The notes beneath the pieces are model-generated. The model had not been told where the DNA came from and did not search any database. It saw only the letters and a list, made by a program, of their open reading frames with translations. 64,000 bases of DNA, from assembly GCA_003249035.1 (NCBI GenBank), contig QBMK01000009.1:49262-113261 (forward strand). Direction: 5' to 3'. The position numbers were made by a program, and so were the translations under genes. Every line of letters begins with the position of its first letter. Positions within the stretch are counted from its first letter, which is position 1. The DNA is from Pseudanabaena sp. Lineage in GTDB: Bacteria; Cyanobacteriota; Cyanobacteriia; Pseudanabaenales; Pseudanabaenaceae. Below are positions 45,353-54,394 of the stretch, in pieces.

Positions 45353-45370
45353 TGTATACAAATGTACACA
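45353..45370. promoter_or_regulatory. Palindromic TGTATACA/TGTACA tract upstream of the coiled-coil-desA pair
   Basis: TGTATACA followed three bases later by TGTACACA, 65 bases before the next ATG. A possible regulator-binding site; no known factor can be assigned. Confidence 0.25.
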
Positions 45371-45434
45371 TGACTTAAGCTAAAATCTGATTCATAAATA
45401 TTTGTGGTGTGATCGAAGCGTTTTAAAAGGAAGT

Positions 45435-45617
45435 ATGAGCAAACAAACTGAAGCATTGACAAAAGAGATTTCTACATTGAAAGTGACCGCTAAAAAGTTA
45501 TATTCCGAAGAAGTTCAAGCCGAACTCGCAGAATTACAATCTGATATTGATGTTCTTTTCCAACAATTGCAAAGCTTGAGCCGTCAAAGCCCATCCACAT
45601 TAGGGAGTGCTCAGTAG
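45435..45617 (+). CDS. 60-residue coiled-coil protein upstream of desA
   Basis: Starts [20 protein letters not shown] with a heptad-like pattern of Leu/Ile/Val through residue 50 and a Ser/Gln-rich tail. The frame opens at TTG 45402, but ATG 45435 has AAGGA six bases before it. Its TAG overlaps the GTG of desA (TAGTG), so translation of desA is likely coupled to it. No family recognised; it may be a small partner or only a leader cistron. Confidence 0.7.
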   Translation: MSKQTEALTKEISTLKVTAKKLYSEEVQAELAELQSDIDVLFQQLQSLSRQSPSTLGSAQ

Positions 45618-46651
45618 TGGTTGCCATACAAAACTCCTCACACACTCTTACCTCTGAGACGACCCTCCGCGACATCATTAAAACTATCCCTTCCGAATAC
45701 TTTGAGAAAAAGCCTCTCAGAGCTTGGTTGAATGTTTTATTCTCATTAACTACTGCCGCGCTTGGTTATGCCAGCATCGCCTTCTCGCCTTGGTACTTAC
45801 TGCCCTTTGCTTGGATTTTTACAGGCACTGCCCTAACTGGATGGTTCGTGATTGGTCATGACTGCGGACATCGTTCATTCTCCAATAAAATTTGGGTTAA
45901 CGATCTTGTCGGTCATATTGCATTCTTGCCATTGCTTTTCCCTTTCCATGGTTGGCGCTTTAAGCACGATCACCATCATTTACATACAAATAAGATGGGT
46001 GAAGATAATGCTTGGTATCCATTTACCGTCGATGAATATGAGGAAGGAAAAGGGCTTATTTCCAATGTTTATCGATTGATTCGCACTCGTTTTTGGTGGA
46101 CTGGATCGATTATTCATTGGGCAAACTTACACTTTAATGCCAGCCTCTATCCTGAACGCCAGCAGTCTCAAGTCAAGTTTTCCTATCAATTGGTAATTGC
46201 ACTTGCTGCAATCGTAATCCCTACTTTGATCGCCATCACCGGTTTCTTTGGATTTATCAGCTTTTTTGTAATGCCTTGGTTGGTCTATCACTTTTGGATG
46301 AGCACTTTCACGATTGTTCACCACACCATGCCAGATATTCAATTCAAAGATAAGGATAAATGGCACGCTGCATCCGATCAACTCACAGGCACTGTCCATT
46401 GCGACTATCCAGCTTGGGTTGAGTGGCTATGTCACGATATTAACGTGCATGTTCCTCATCACGTTTCGACTGGCATCCCCTCATATAATTTGCGTTTAGC
46501 ACATAAGTCTCTTACTGAAAATTGGGGACAATATATGTACAAGACGAAGTTCTCTTGGGCTTTGATGAAAGATATTGGCGATCGCTGTCATATTTACGAT
46601 TCAGAGAAATGCTACAAAAGTTTTGATGAAGTTGACGCTAAATCAGTCTAG
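45617..46651 (+). CDS. desA: Acyl-lipid delta-12 desaturase
   Basis: 344 residues, integral membrane, ferredoxin-dependent di-iron enzyme that introduces the second double bond into C18 lipids. Histidine boxes HDCGH, HDHHH and HVPHH are present between membrane segments ([18 protein letters not shown] and others). Length fits DesA (about 350). GTG start at 45617 overlapping the previous stop. Followed by a strong hairpin terminator. Confidence 0.93.
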   Translation: MVAIQNSSHTLTSETTLRDIIKTIPSEYFEKKPLRAWLNVLFSLTTAALGYASIAFSPWYLLPFAWIFTGTALTGWFVIGHDCGHRSFSNKIWVNDLVGHIAFLPLLFPFHGWRFKHDHHHLHTNKMGEDNAWYPFTVDEYEEGKGLISNVYRLIRTRFWWTGSIIHWANLHFNASLYPERQQSQVKFSYQLVIALAAIVIPTLIAITGFFGFISFFVMPWLVYHFWMSTFTIVHHTMPDIQFKDKDKWHAASDQLTGTVHCDYPAWVEWLCHDINVHVPHHVSTGIPSYNLRLAHKSLTENWGQYMYKTKFSWALMKDIGDRCHIYDSEKCYKSFDEVDAKSV

Positions 46652-46660
46652 CTAAATCAA

Positions 46661-46703
46661 CAAAAAAAGAGATGCGGCGCTTTGCGCCGCATCTCTTTTT
46701 TTG
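46661..46703. terminator. Terminator hairpin after desA
   Basis: CAAAAAAAGAGATGCGGCGC and its exact complement, TTT loop; 20-bp perfect stem ending in a T-run, nine bases after the desA stop. Confidence 0.8.
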
Positions 46704-46732
46704 ATCTACAAGTAGCTTTCTAGATTTTAGAG

Positions 46733-46765
46733 AATTGATGGGGCGGCAAAGCCGCCCCATCGATT
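46733..46765. repeat. GC-rich hairpin, member of the repeat set
   Basis: AATTGATGGGGCGGC pairs with GCCGCCCCATCGATT (one mismatch), AAA loop. Flanks match the copy at 36048-36084. A further 11-bp hairpin lies at 46811-46836. Confidence 0.6.
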
Positions 46766-46873
46766 CTGGTTTTATATTTGTTAAATCGCACAGACCTAAG
46801 CATAAAATGCTTAAAGCGCAATGCTTTGCGCTTTAACCTGTGACTAACACTTTTAAGCTGGAGATGCAAAAAT

Positions 46874-47275
46874 ATGCGTGTCATACGAAAATTGCCAATC
46901 CTTTCTATTGCTCTAGTTTTAGTTGGCTATATTGCCTATGGATGGCTGCTTTCTATACATAAAGCTGATTGGCGGATCTGGATTCCCATTGGAGCGATCG
47001 CCTTTGGTGTGGACTGGCTATTCTCCGTAGGATGGGCGATCGCAGCAGTAATATTTGTGTTTTATCAAAAGTCGCAGTTCGTATTGTCGCTGGGGATTAG
47101 CGTAGTTTGGGTACTACTGATGTATGTTGCGAGAAATGAACTTCGCGCGTTCATGAACAATCGTGGCTGGAATTTCTTTGTTCTTGCTTTAATTGCAGGG
47201 GCTGGGCTGGGACTGGGCTGGTTTACTGATACCTTGCCCACAATTCGTACTTTTGGCGAATCGTTAGTTAAATGA
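46874..47275 (+). CDS. Four-helix membrane protein of unknown function
   Basis: 133 residues with about four membrane segments (SIALVLVGYIAYGWLLS, IWIPIGAIAFGVDWLFSV, FVLSLGISVVWVLLMYV, FFVLALIAGAGLGLGWF). No catalytic motif or family recognised. ATG start at 46874. Stands alone between desA and a LysR regulator. Confidence 0.65.
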   Translation: MRVIRKLPILSIALVLVGYIAYGWLLSIHKADWRIWIPIGAIAFGVDWLFSVGWAIAAVIFVFYQKSQFVLSLGISVVWVLLMYVARNELRAFMNNRGWNFFVLALIAGAGLGLGWFTDTLPTIRTFGESLVK

Positions 47276-47383
47276 CGTACAAAATGCGTTGTCTTAAATC
47301 TACTTGTTACTAGCGCTACTTTTCCAAAATTCTAGAAGTTGCTTAATGATGACAGCCATAACTAGATCTATCGTTAATTTTTC

Positions 47384-48307
47384 ATGCGTTTGGAACAGTT
47401 ACAAGCATTTTTGGCAGTTGCTGAAACAGGAAACTTTCAGCAAGCAGCCCAAAAATGTGGAGTTAGCCAGTCAACCATCAGCCGACAGGTGCAGTCTTTA
47501 GAGGCAACTGTCGGTATCTCGCTGTTTCATCGTCAGGGGAACGCGAAGCTAACAGTAGGGGGCGATCGCCTGTTAATCCATGCTAGGAAAATTTGTCAAA
47601 TTTGGTCAACTGCCGAACAAGAATTACTCGATTTGCAGGCAGGAAAACAAACAGAGCTATGTGTGGCAGGGATTCCTTCAGCCTGTGCTTATCAACTACC
47701 ACCAATATTACAAAAGTTTTCTAGGGCTTATCCGAATGTCCAGCTAAGAGTGACAACCTTGGGAAGCGATCGCGCTCTTAAAGTTCTTAAAGATGGCTTG
47801 ATAGATATTGCGATCGTCATGAATAATCCATTTTTAACCGCAAGTTCCGAAATGGTAGTTGAGAAACTCTATGAAGAAAAAATTCAACTTTTGCTGACGG
47901 TTAATCATCCCCTTTGTCGAAAAGAGTCACTTACATGGAAAGACTTACATAATGTCCCTCAAGCTGTATTTAAAGATGGCTATGGATTACAGCGTCTTGT
48001 CCAAGATCAGTTCAATCGCCAAGAGCTGCGTTTAAATGCAGCTCTAGAGCTTAATTCCCTTGAAGCTTTTCGCGGTGTAGTTAAGCAAGGTAGTTTGATC
48101 GCTTTGCTTCCAGAAACCTTTTTAGTGGAATTAGCTCCCGATCCAGACTTAATTGTCCGATCGCTCAATGAACCATGCCTAACTCGCGAAATTGTTCTAG
48201 TCACTACTAGCGATCGCATTCAAATTCCACCAATTCAATATTTTTGTAAGCTTGCTGCCCAGATGATTCAGCAGGAAATTCCCGGGGCTTTAAAAAGCGC
48301 ACTATAA
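47384..48307 (+). CDS. LysR-family transcriptional regulator
   Basis: 307 residues. N-terminal winged helix: MRLEQLQAFLAVAETGNFQQ, then AAQKCGVSQSTISRQVQSLE. The C-terminal periplasmic-binding-like effector domain runs from about 90. Target and effector unknown; it is on the same strand as the TrpD2-like gene downstream but separated by a terminator-like hairpin. ATG start. Confidence 0.9.
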   Translation: MRLEQLQAFLAVAETGNFQQAAQKCGVSQSTISRQVQSLEATVGISLFHRQGNAKLTVGGDRLLIHARKICQIWSTAEQELLDLQAGKQTELCVAGIPSACAYQLPPILQKFSRAYPNVQLRVTTLGSDRALKVLKDGLIDIAIVMNNPFLTASSEMVVEKLYEEKIQLLLTVNHPLCRKESLTWKDLHNVPQAVFKDGYGLQRLVQDQFNRQELRLNAALELNSLEAFRGVVKQGSLIALLPETFLVELAPDPDLIVRSLNEPCLTREIVLVTTSDRIQIPPIQYFCKLAAQMIQQEIPGALKSAL

Positions 48308-48341
48308 GCCTAGAAAGTAGAGAGTACCTGCTTTCTAGGCT
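48307..48341. terminator. Hairpin after the LysR gene
   Basis: AGCCTAGAAAG and its exact complement CTTTCTAGGCT with a 13-nt loop, beginning at the last base of the stop codon. Confidence 0.6.
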
Positions 48342-48389
48342 ATAATTCAACATCTAACCGACTTTTGCATTAAATTCACCCGTAGAGTA

Positions 48390-49418
48390 ATGAGTAAAGA
48401 ATTTCGCGAATTTTTGCGTAAAGTTGGGAGCGGTACACATACCAGCAAAAGCTTGACGCGCCAGGAGGCTGAAGCTGCCACGATCATGATGTTGCAGGGA
48501 GTTGCGACTCCTGCTCAGATTGGTGCATTCATGATCGCCCATCGGATTAAACGCCCAACCAGTGAAGAATTAGCAGGGATGCTCGATGCTTATAAGCTTC
48601 TGGGTGCAAAGGTTTCGCCAATCACATCTGACAAACAGGTTTTGGTACTGGGATCGCCCTACGACGGCAGATCGAAGACTGCACCAGTCAGTCCTGTGAC
48701 GGCGATCGTCTTAGCTGCGGCTGGTATTCCTGTCTTGATGCATGGAGGCGATCGGATGCCTACTAAAGAAGGGTTGCCTTTTATCGAGATATTGCAAGCT
48801 TTGGGCTTAAATTGGCAAGACCTTACAATTGAGCAAGTCCAACACAACCTCGAAACTCAAAATTTTGGGTTTGTCTACTTACCCAAGCATTTTCCGCTTG
48901 CACAAGGGCTAGTCGCCTATCGTGAGCAAATCGGTAAGCGCCCACCATTTGCTACCCTTGAGCTAATGTGGTCGCCATATCAAGGCAAACAATTTATAGT
49001 GTCAGGTTTTGTTCATCCGCCTACCGAAACCAATATTCGTGCAGCCTTTGCTCAGCATGGCATTAGCGAATTTGCTACTGTTAAAGGCTGGGAGGGGAGT
49101 GTGGACTTGCCGCGATCGCGTTCAGCAATCATCGGCATAAATAATGGCGATCGCTTTGAGCGCGTGACCCTATCCGCAAGGGACTATGGATTTAGCTCCG
49201 AAGACCCTGCGATCGTCGATGCATCAGAAATGGCAACGAAAATTATCTCTGCCCTCAAAGCGGAACCTTCTGAATATCTGAATTCCGTATTATGGAACTG
49301 TGGATTCTATCTCTGGCTTTACGGAATGCATCACGAAATAGCCGATGCGATCGTTCATGCTCTAGAAATCATCACCAGTGGTAAAGCTTTACAGAAATTA
49401 GAGTCATTACGGGCTTAG
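48390..49418 (+). CDS. TrpD2-like (anthranilate phosphoribosyltransferase family) protein
   Basis: 342 residues. The N-terminal helical domain has LTRQEAEAATIMMLQGVATP and QIGAFMIAHRIKRPT. In place of the TrpD glycine-rich PRPP loop it has LGSPYDGRSKTAPVSPVTA, then VLMHGGDRMPTKEG, as in the TrpD2/YbiB branch. That branch is not the tryptophan-pathway enzyme; E. coli YbiB binds nucleic acid. Cytosolic; ATG start. Confidence 0.8.
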   Translation: MSKEFREFLRKVGSGTHTSKSLTRQEAEAATIMMLQGVATPAQIGAFMIAHRIKRPTSEELAGMLDAYKLLGAKVSPITSDKQVLVLGSPYDGRSKTAPVSPVTAIVLAAAGIPVLMHGGDRMPTKEGLPFIEILQALGLNWQDLTIEQVQHNLETQNFGFVYLPKHFPLAQGLVAYREQIGKRPPFATLELMWSPYQGKQFIVSGFVHPPTETNIRAAFAQHGISEFATVKGWEGSVDLPRSRSAIIGINNGDRFERVTLSARDYGFSSEDPAIVDASEMATKIISALKAEPSEYLNSVLWNCGFYLWLYGMHHEIADAIVHALEIITSGKALQKLESLRA

Positions 49419-49494
49419 CTCAAACTAACCTTAACCCCTTTTGTAAACAGAACAATAAAGATATTTTGGAAGTCCTGCAAAGGAAAGGATTTGT

Positions 49495-49538
49495 ATGGGC
49501 AAGGATAGGCTGCGCTTTGCGCATCCTATCCTTGCCAT
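49495..49538. terminator. Hairpin after the TrpD2-like gene
   Basis: ATGGGCAAGGATAGG against CCTATCCTTGCCAT, with an inner TGCGC/GCGCA stem and TTT loop. One of two structures in the 308-bp gap 49419-49726. Confidence 0.6.
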
Positions 49539-49605
49539 TTTAGGGCTATCGATATTTTTCAGCAAAGATTCTGCGCACTATTTTAACGATTAATAAATTT
49601 CATTG

Positions 49606-49655
49606 ATTTCAAATAAAAAAGAGCAAACCTTGGTTTGCTCTTTTTTATTTGAAAT
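49606..49655. terminator. Perfect 24-bp hairpin in the TrpD2/small-gene gap
   Basis: Arms 49606-49629 and 49632-49655 with a 2-nt loop; T-runs on both strands. It serves either of the convergent neighbours. Confidence 0.65.
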
Positions 49656-49726
49656 TTGATTTATCTAAATTAACAGTTGATTGATTTTCAATCTCAAGCA
49701 TATAGAAAACCTCAACAAGGCAATCG

Positions 49727-49939
49727 CTAAGCGTGCACAAATTCGTTACTAGTTGTTTTTTTCCAACCCCTTGGCAACTTCAAATCATCAGGATCGACAT
49801 AATGACAAGCATAGTCATCCAAACAGATCAAAGCCCAACCATTGCCATCGATATTAACCAGTTTATAAGAAGCCTCTAGCACAAAGAAGCCTTTGTGATT
49901 GCGTGTGTCGGGCTTTACTCTGATATTTTCTAAGATCAT
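49727..49939 (-). CDS. Small conserved-looking hypothetical protein
   Basis: 70 residues with normal amino acid composition: MILENIRVKPDTRNHKGFFV, then ALICLDDYACHYVDPDDL. No signal peptide or membrane segment. No family recognised. ATG start; alone between hairpins and a TPR gene. Coding is supported by length, composition and absence of an overlapping gene. Confidence 0.55.
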   Translation of the reverse strand: MILENIRVKPDTRNHKGFFVLEASYKLVNIDGNGWALICLDDYACHYVDPDDLKLPRGWKKTTSNEFVHA

Positions 49940-50187
49940 TTTATTAACTTCCTTTAAAATAAGAAATTGGCACTTGGCTGAAACCCAAGAAGTTATTCAG
50001 CTTCAGTTGTTTATTATTTATGTAGCCTAACATCCTTGACAAAAATCCCATGTTAAGTTTTTCTGACAAAAGAGCTATGATTATGAAGTTATATGATGTT
50101 AAACAAAGTTATTCTTTAAATTCAACTAATTATCGTTAACAAATGTTGACAGCTGACTGAAATTAGCAAGAATGCATTAACTGAATT

Positions 50188-50610
50188 TTAGCTAAGCACC
50201 CAATCTCTAACCTTTTCAAGGGCTTTCCAGTCTGGACGACGACGCAAACCTTCTTCAAAATTCTCAACAATTTCTGGCTTAATATCTTTCAAAATCATGA
50301 GCCAGTTCTGAGCCGCTTCAACTTGCTCTCTGACGCCTTTTTGAGATAGCTCTAACATTGCGATCGCTAGATTAATATGACCTTGGGGATCCTCGGGAGC
50401 GATTTTGACTGCTTTCTGTGCAGCTTTAAGAGAGAGCTTGGCGTTGTTGTCTAGCAGATATAACCAAGATAGACAAATCCAACCACTTGCAACTTTTGGC
50501 TGGCGTTCGCATACTTTTTCAAACACAGGAATTAATTCTGCCGCAGATTCACCTTGTTTGTAGCGTTCTAAACCTTGAGTGAATAAATCTTCTGCTATTT
50601 CTGTATTCAT
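50188..50610 (-). CDS. TPR-containing protein
   Basis: About 140 residues from ATG 50610 (MNTEIAEDLFTQGLERYKQG). Helix pairs with WICLSWLYLLDNNAKLSLKA and AVKIAPEDPQGHINLAIAML form about two TPR units, a protein-binding scaffold. An in-frame ATG at 50661 would add MLISQRQKYGFGVLIPS, which does not resemble the start of such proteins. Function unknown. Confidence 0.7.
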   Translation of the reverse strand: MNTEIAEDLFTQGLERYKQGESAAELIPVFEKVCERQPKVASGWICLSWLYLLDNNAKLSLKAAQKAVKIAPEDPQGHINLAIAMLELSQKGVREQVEAAQNWLMILKDIKPEIVENFEEGLRRRPDWKALEKVRDWVLS

Positions 50611-50696
50611 CGAGGGAATCAAAACTCCAAAGCCGTATTTTTGCCTTTGCGATATTAGCATAAAGCTAGCGCAAAACCCACGAAGTAAAAACAGTA

Positions 50697-50818
50697 ATTC
50701 TCATTATGAAACTGATTTTGGTGTTTCCATCGCCGAAGGCGATGGAAACACCAAAATCAGTTTTTTGAAAGCCCGCCCAAGGCGGGCTTTCAAAAAACTG
50801 ATTTTTATAATGAGAATT
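50697..50818. repeat. Composite palindrome with alternative hairpins
   Basis: AATTCTCATTAT at 50697-50708 pairs with ATAATGAGAATT at 50807-50818. Inside, 50711-50734 pairs with 50738-50761 (perfect, GAA loop), while 50753-50777 pairs with 50781-50805 (perfect 25 bp). The two inner stems share 50753-50761, so only one can form fully. No coding capacity; a MITE-like or RNA element. Confidence 0.7.
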
Positions 50819-50946
50819 GCTGAAGTAAAAAGTTAAATCACATTCAATCTTGCTTCTCCTCACATTACAGTTCACTTTATGCTGACTAACCTAAAGTTTC
50901 TTGTATTATGACCTTGCTAGTTTGATTCACAAAATGACAGCAACAA

Positions 50947-51678
50947 ATGCAGATCAGAATCCCTGTAAAATCAACGATCTCCAATATCATCAACGTTGCA
51001 ACGCAAGGCATAGCGGTTTCGGCTATTAGTGGCTATCAAAAATTTATTTCACCTCATAAAGGTTTTTCTTGCGCTCATCGCGTGTTGTATGGCTGCGATT
51101 CCTGTTCGCAATATTTTAAGCAGGTGATTGCGGAAGATGGGATCTTGACGGCGATCGCAAATGCGAAGGGGCGATTTCAGGAATGTCGAGAAGCTAATGA
51201 AATTTTAAAAAAACGTAGAGAAAAATCTAAGGCGCGTCGCCAATATTATGCCAGTCGGATACTCATCACAACCGCAGCCATTGAATCAAACGACCCAGAA
51301 AATCCTGATGTGCCTGATGTGCCTGAAGATACTGGTGAATCAAGTAAACTGAAACTTGGCGGCTCGCAATGGGGACGTAATCAACAAAGAAAAGTTAACA
51401 ATAACAACAGTAATAGTGGCGGAAATAATAACTGCGATTATATTGATTGTTCTGATTGTGCCTATGGACTGGATGCATTCCCCAACAATTGTGGAAGCGA
51501 TCGCGATTGTGAAAATCCCTGCAAGGCAATTGAGTGTCCCAATTTAAGTTGTCCCGATCTAAGCTGCCCTGATTTAAACTGTGGGAATGCAGATTGTTTG
51601 TCAGGAATGGATTGCAGTGGGCTAGACTGTGGCAGTCTAGATTGTGGTAGTTGTGGAGACTGTGGTAGTTGTGGTTAA
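50947..51678 (+). CDS. YidD-domain protein with cysteine-rich repeat tail
   Basis: 243 residues. Residues about 20-85 match YidD (membrane protein insertion efficiency factor): AISGYQKFISPHKGFSCAHR and CDSCSQYFKQVIAEDGI. A basic linker and an Asn/Gly-rich stretch follow. The last 80 residues are Cys-rich with a five-residue beat (LSCPD, LNCGN, LDCGS, then CGSCGDCGSCG). About 20 tail cysteines could bind metal or form disulfides. No signal peptide. ATG start. Lies 33 bp before sdhA on the same strand. Confidence 0.75.
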   Translation: MQIRIPVKSTISNIINVATQGIAVSAISGYQKFISPHKGFSCAHRVLYGCDSCSQYFKQVIAEDGILTAIANAKGRFQECREANEILKKRREKSKARRQYYASRILITTAAIESNDPENPDVPDVPEDTGESSKLKLGGSQWGRNQQRKVNNNNSNSGGNNNCDYIDCSDCAYGLDAFPNNCGSDRDCENPCKAIECPNLSCPDLSCPDLNCGNADCLSGMDCSGLDCGSLDCGSCGDCGSCG

Positions 51679-51711
51679 GCGTATATTTAAAAAAAATCTT
51701 CAAAAAATTCT

Positions 51712-53463
51712 ATGATCGAACATGATGTATTAATTATCGGTGGTGGCTTATCTGGCTCTAGGGCTGCGCTAGCGATCGCCCAAAATTACCCCAATCATAG
51801 TGTAGGACTAATTTCTAAAGTACATCCAATCCGATCGCATTCCGTCGCTGCACAGGGAGGAATCGCGGCTTCACTCAAAAATGTAGGTGATGATGACTGG
51901 CTCACCCATGCCTTTGATACAGTCAAAGGCTCCGATTATCTTGCCGATCAGAATGCCGTCCAAGTTTTGACAGAATCTGCGCCCGAAGTAATTATTGATT
52001 TAGAACATTTAGGAGTTCTCTTCTCACGAGCTGAAAATGGCAAGATTTCGCAAAGAGCATTTGGAGGGCATACAAATAGTCGTGCTTGCTATGCGGCGGA
52101 CAAAACAGGGCACGCAATTTTGCACGAATTAGTAATGAATTTGCGGCGATTGGGCGGCAAGATTTATGAAGAATGGTATGTGATGCAGTTGATCTACGAA
52201 GATGGTCTAAATGGAGCAGAAGTAAAGGGAGTTGTGGCTTATTGTTTGGAAACTTCGCAGATAGAAGTATTTCGAGCGAAGGCAGTATTGATGGCTACGG
52301 GCGGATATGGCAGAGTCTTTAATACGACTTCCAATGATTTTGCCTCAACAGGCGATGGTTTATGTCTGACCGCAAATATTGGATTGCCACTGCAAGATAT
52401 GGAATTTGTGCAATTCCATCCTACAGGTTTATATCCTGCTGGAGTATTGATCTCTGAAGCAGTACGCGGTGAAGGAGCCTATTTGATTAATGATTTAGGA
52501 GATCGCTTTATGGCAAATTATCCAATCAGCAAAAATCGGATGGAACTCTCACCCCGTGATATCACCTCACGGAATATTGCTTGTGAAATCATGGCAGGGC
52601 GAGGTATTAATGGCGGTAACTATGTGCATTTAGATGTGCGCCATTTGGGGCGAGAGAAAATCTTAAGTCGGATTCCCTTTGCTCGTGAAGAGGGTTTGCG
52701 TCTTGCAGGGGTGGACTGCATCGATCATCCTTTGCCCGTGCGTCCGACTGCGCATTATTCCATGGGTGGTATTCCCACAAATATCGATTGTCAAGTAATT
52801 GGCGTTGATAGCAAGGCGATCGCAGGCTTTTTTGCGGCAGGTGAATGTGCTTGCCTTTCGGTACATGGTGCAAATCGTTTGGGCGCAAATTCATTACTAG
52901 AATGTGTGGTTTTTGGTAAACGTGCTGGCGAAAAACTGGGTGCTTATGTTAGCGATCGCACCACGCCCAAAATCGATCCTCGTCCATATCTTGCTGACGC
53001 CGAAGCTAAGCTCAAAGGCATGTTGTCAAAGCAAGGTAATTCGCGTATTGCCGATATTCGTCAACAGCTACAAGATACGATGACCGAGCATTGTGGCATT
53101 TTCCGCGATGATCAACGCTTGAGAGACGGTTTAGAGAAATTGCAAACTATTCGAGATCGCTACGATCATGATTTACTCGTAGACGACCAGAGTTCTATAT
53201 TTAATATGGAATTAATGCAAGCGATCGAATTAAAAAGTTTGCTTACAGTAGGCGAGATCATTATGTCTAGTGCCTTATCACGCCAGGAAAGTCGCGGCGC
53301 TCATTCTCGAGAAGATTACCCCCAACGGGATGATGCGAATTATCTCAAACATACTCTCGGATATCTCGAAAGTGGTAAGGTAAAGACTAGCGATCGTTCA
53401 GTTGATATGAGCTTGCAATTGCTTGATCGTGATCGTTTTACACCTCAAGAACGAAAATATTAA
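51712..53463 (+). CDS. sdhA: Succinate dehydrogenase/fumarate reductase flavoprotein subunit
   Basis: 583 residues. FAD-binding HDVLIIGGGLSGSRAALA, the flavinylation region IRSHSVAAQGGIAASL with the conserved His, active-site EFVQFHPTGLYPAGVLISEA, REDYPQRDD near the C-terminus, and ANRLGANSLLECVVFG. Oxidises succinate for the thylakoid/respiratory chain together with SdhB, which is not in the window. ATG start. Confidence 0.93.
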   Translation: MIEHDVLIIGGGLSGSRAALAIAQNYPNHSVGLISKVHPIRSHSVAAQGGIAASLKNVGDDDWLTHAFDTVKGSDYLADQNAVQVLTESAPEVIIDLEHLGVLFSRAENGKISQRAFGGHTNSRACYAADKTGHAILHELVMNLRRLGGKIYEEWYVMQLIYEDGLNGAEVKGVVAYCLETSQIEVFRAKAVLMATGGYGRVFNTTSNDFASTGDGLCLTANIGLPLQDMEFVQFHPTGLYPAGVLISEAVRGEGAYLINDLGDRFMANYPISKNRMELSPRDITSRNIACEIMAGRGINGGNYVHLDVRHLGREKILSRIPFAREEGLRLAGVDCIDHPLPVRPTAHYSMGGIPTNIDCQVIGVDSKAIAGFFAAGECACLSVHGANRLGANSLLECVVFGKRAGEKLGAYVSDRTTPKIDPRPYLADAEAKLKGMLSKQGNSRIADIRQQLQDTMTEHCGIFRDDQRLRDGLEKLQTIRDRYDHDLLVDDQSSIFNMELMQAIELKSLLTVGEIIMSSALSRQESRGAHSREDYPQRDDANYLKHTLGYLESGKVKTSDRSVDMSLQLLDRDRFTPQERKY

Positions 53464-53502
53464 AATTCAAAAAGTTTAGCTTAGCTTTTTGAACCTGAAA
53501 CT

Positions 53503-54390
53503 GTGCTAGCTGTGCGAGTAAAAGTAACTGTGGCGAAAGAAGAATTTATAAAACTGCTTAATCAAGGCGTAAATAGTTGGAACAGTTGGAGAGCGTCCGA
53601 TCCTGATATGCGTGGCATTGATCTTAGCGAAATTCAACTAGAGGGACTCGATCTGACTGGCATCGACTTGAGTATGGTCAACTTGCGTGGGGCAAAGTTT
53701 CATGACGTGAATCTGTCGTCTGCAAACTTGCGTGGTGCGGACTTAAGTAAGGCAGATCTAAAAGGTATAGATTTGAAAAGTTCAAACCTAGGGACAGCAC
53801 ACCTTAGTATGGTTTGTCTGAGCGAAGCTGATCTTAGCCAAGCAAATTTAAGTGGGGCGGATCTGCGTGGATCAAATCTACGTTTAGCTAAACTCGATCT
53901 CGCTGACTTATCAACAACTAAGCTTAATATGTCTAGCTTGAATGGAGCTAGTATGATTGGGACAATTCTCATTGGCGCAAATTTAAGTCGTGCCGAATTA
54001 AGGGAAGCTAATCTTGCTGGCACTGATTTTAGTCGCGCTAATTTGAGCGAAGCTGATTTGTCTCACTGCAATCTCAATGTCTCAACTTTGGTAGGTACGG
54101 ATTTGATCGGTGCAACTCTGGTAGATATCGATCTGAGCGAGTCCAATTTGACTCGAGCAAATTTAATTGGGGCAAATCTCTATCGCGGAAATCTCTGTGG
54201 CTGCGATCTGATTGGGGCAGATCTTCGCGGAGCAAATTGTAGTGAAGCCTATTTTATTGGAGCCGATTTAAGTCGAGCCGATTTGAGTCGGGCTGAGTTT
54301 ACGAGTGCCAATCTCAGCAAAGCTAATTTTAGTGGTGCAAATACTGAAACCACTGATTTTCAAGGTGCAATTATGCCCGATGTTTGGTAA
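53503..54390 (+). CDS. Pentapeptide-repeat protein
   Basis: 295 residues, of which about 45-290 are A(D/N)Lxx repeats (ANLRGADLSKADLKG and many more). They fold into a right-handed four-sided beta-helix. Function unknown; such proteins act as scaffolds or DNA mimics in other systems. No ATG occurs before residue 36; GTG at 53503 is taken as start, with GTG codons at 53512 and 53530 as alternatives. Confidence 0.88.
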   Translation: MLAVRVKVTVAKEEFIKLLNQGVNSWNSWRASDPDMRGIDLSEIQLEGLDLTGIDLSMVNLRGAKFHDVNLSSANLRGADLSKADLKGIDLKSSNLGTAHLSMVCLSEADLSQANLSGADLRGSNLRLAKLDLADLSTTKLNMSSLNGASMIGTILIGANLSRAELREANLAGTDFSRANLSEADLSHCNLNVSTLVGTDLIGATLVDIDLSESNLTRANLIGANLYRGNLCGCDLIGADLRGANCSEAYFIGADLSRADLSRAEFTSANLSKANFSGANTETTDFQGAIMPDVW

Positions 54391-54394
54391 TTCC

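Noticed and set aside
51395-51703. 102-codon antisense frame rich in Asn/His/Tyr
   Set aside because: A mirror of the Cys-rich repeat DNA of the YidD-like gene.
53560-54380. 15-bp periodic sequence considered as a non-coding tandem array
   Set aside because: It encodes pentapeptide repeats in one long open frame.
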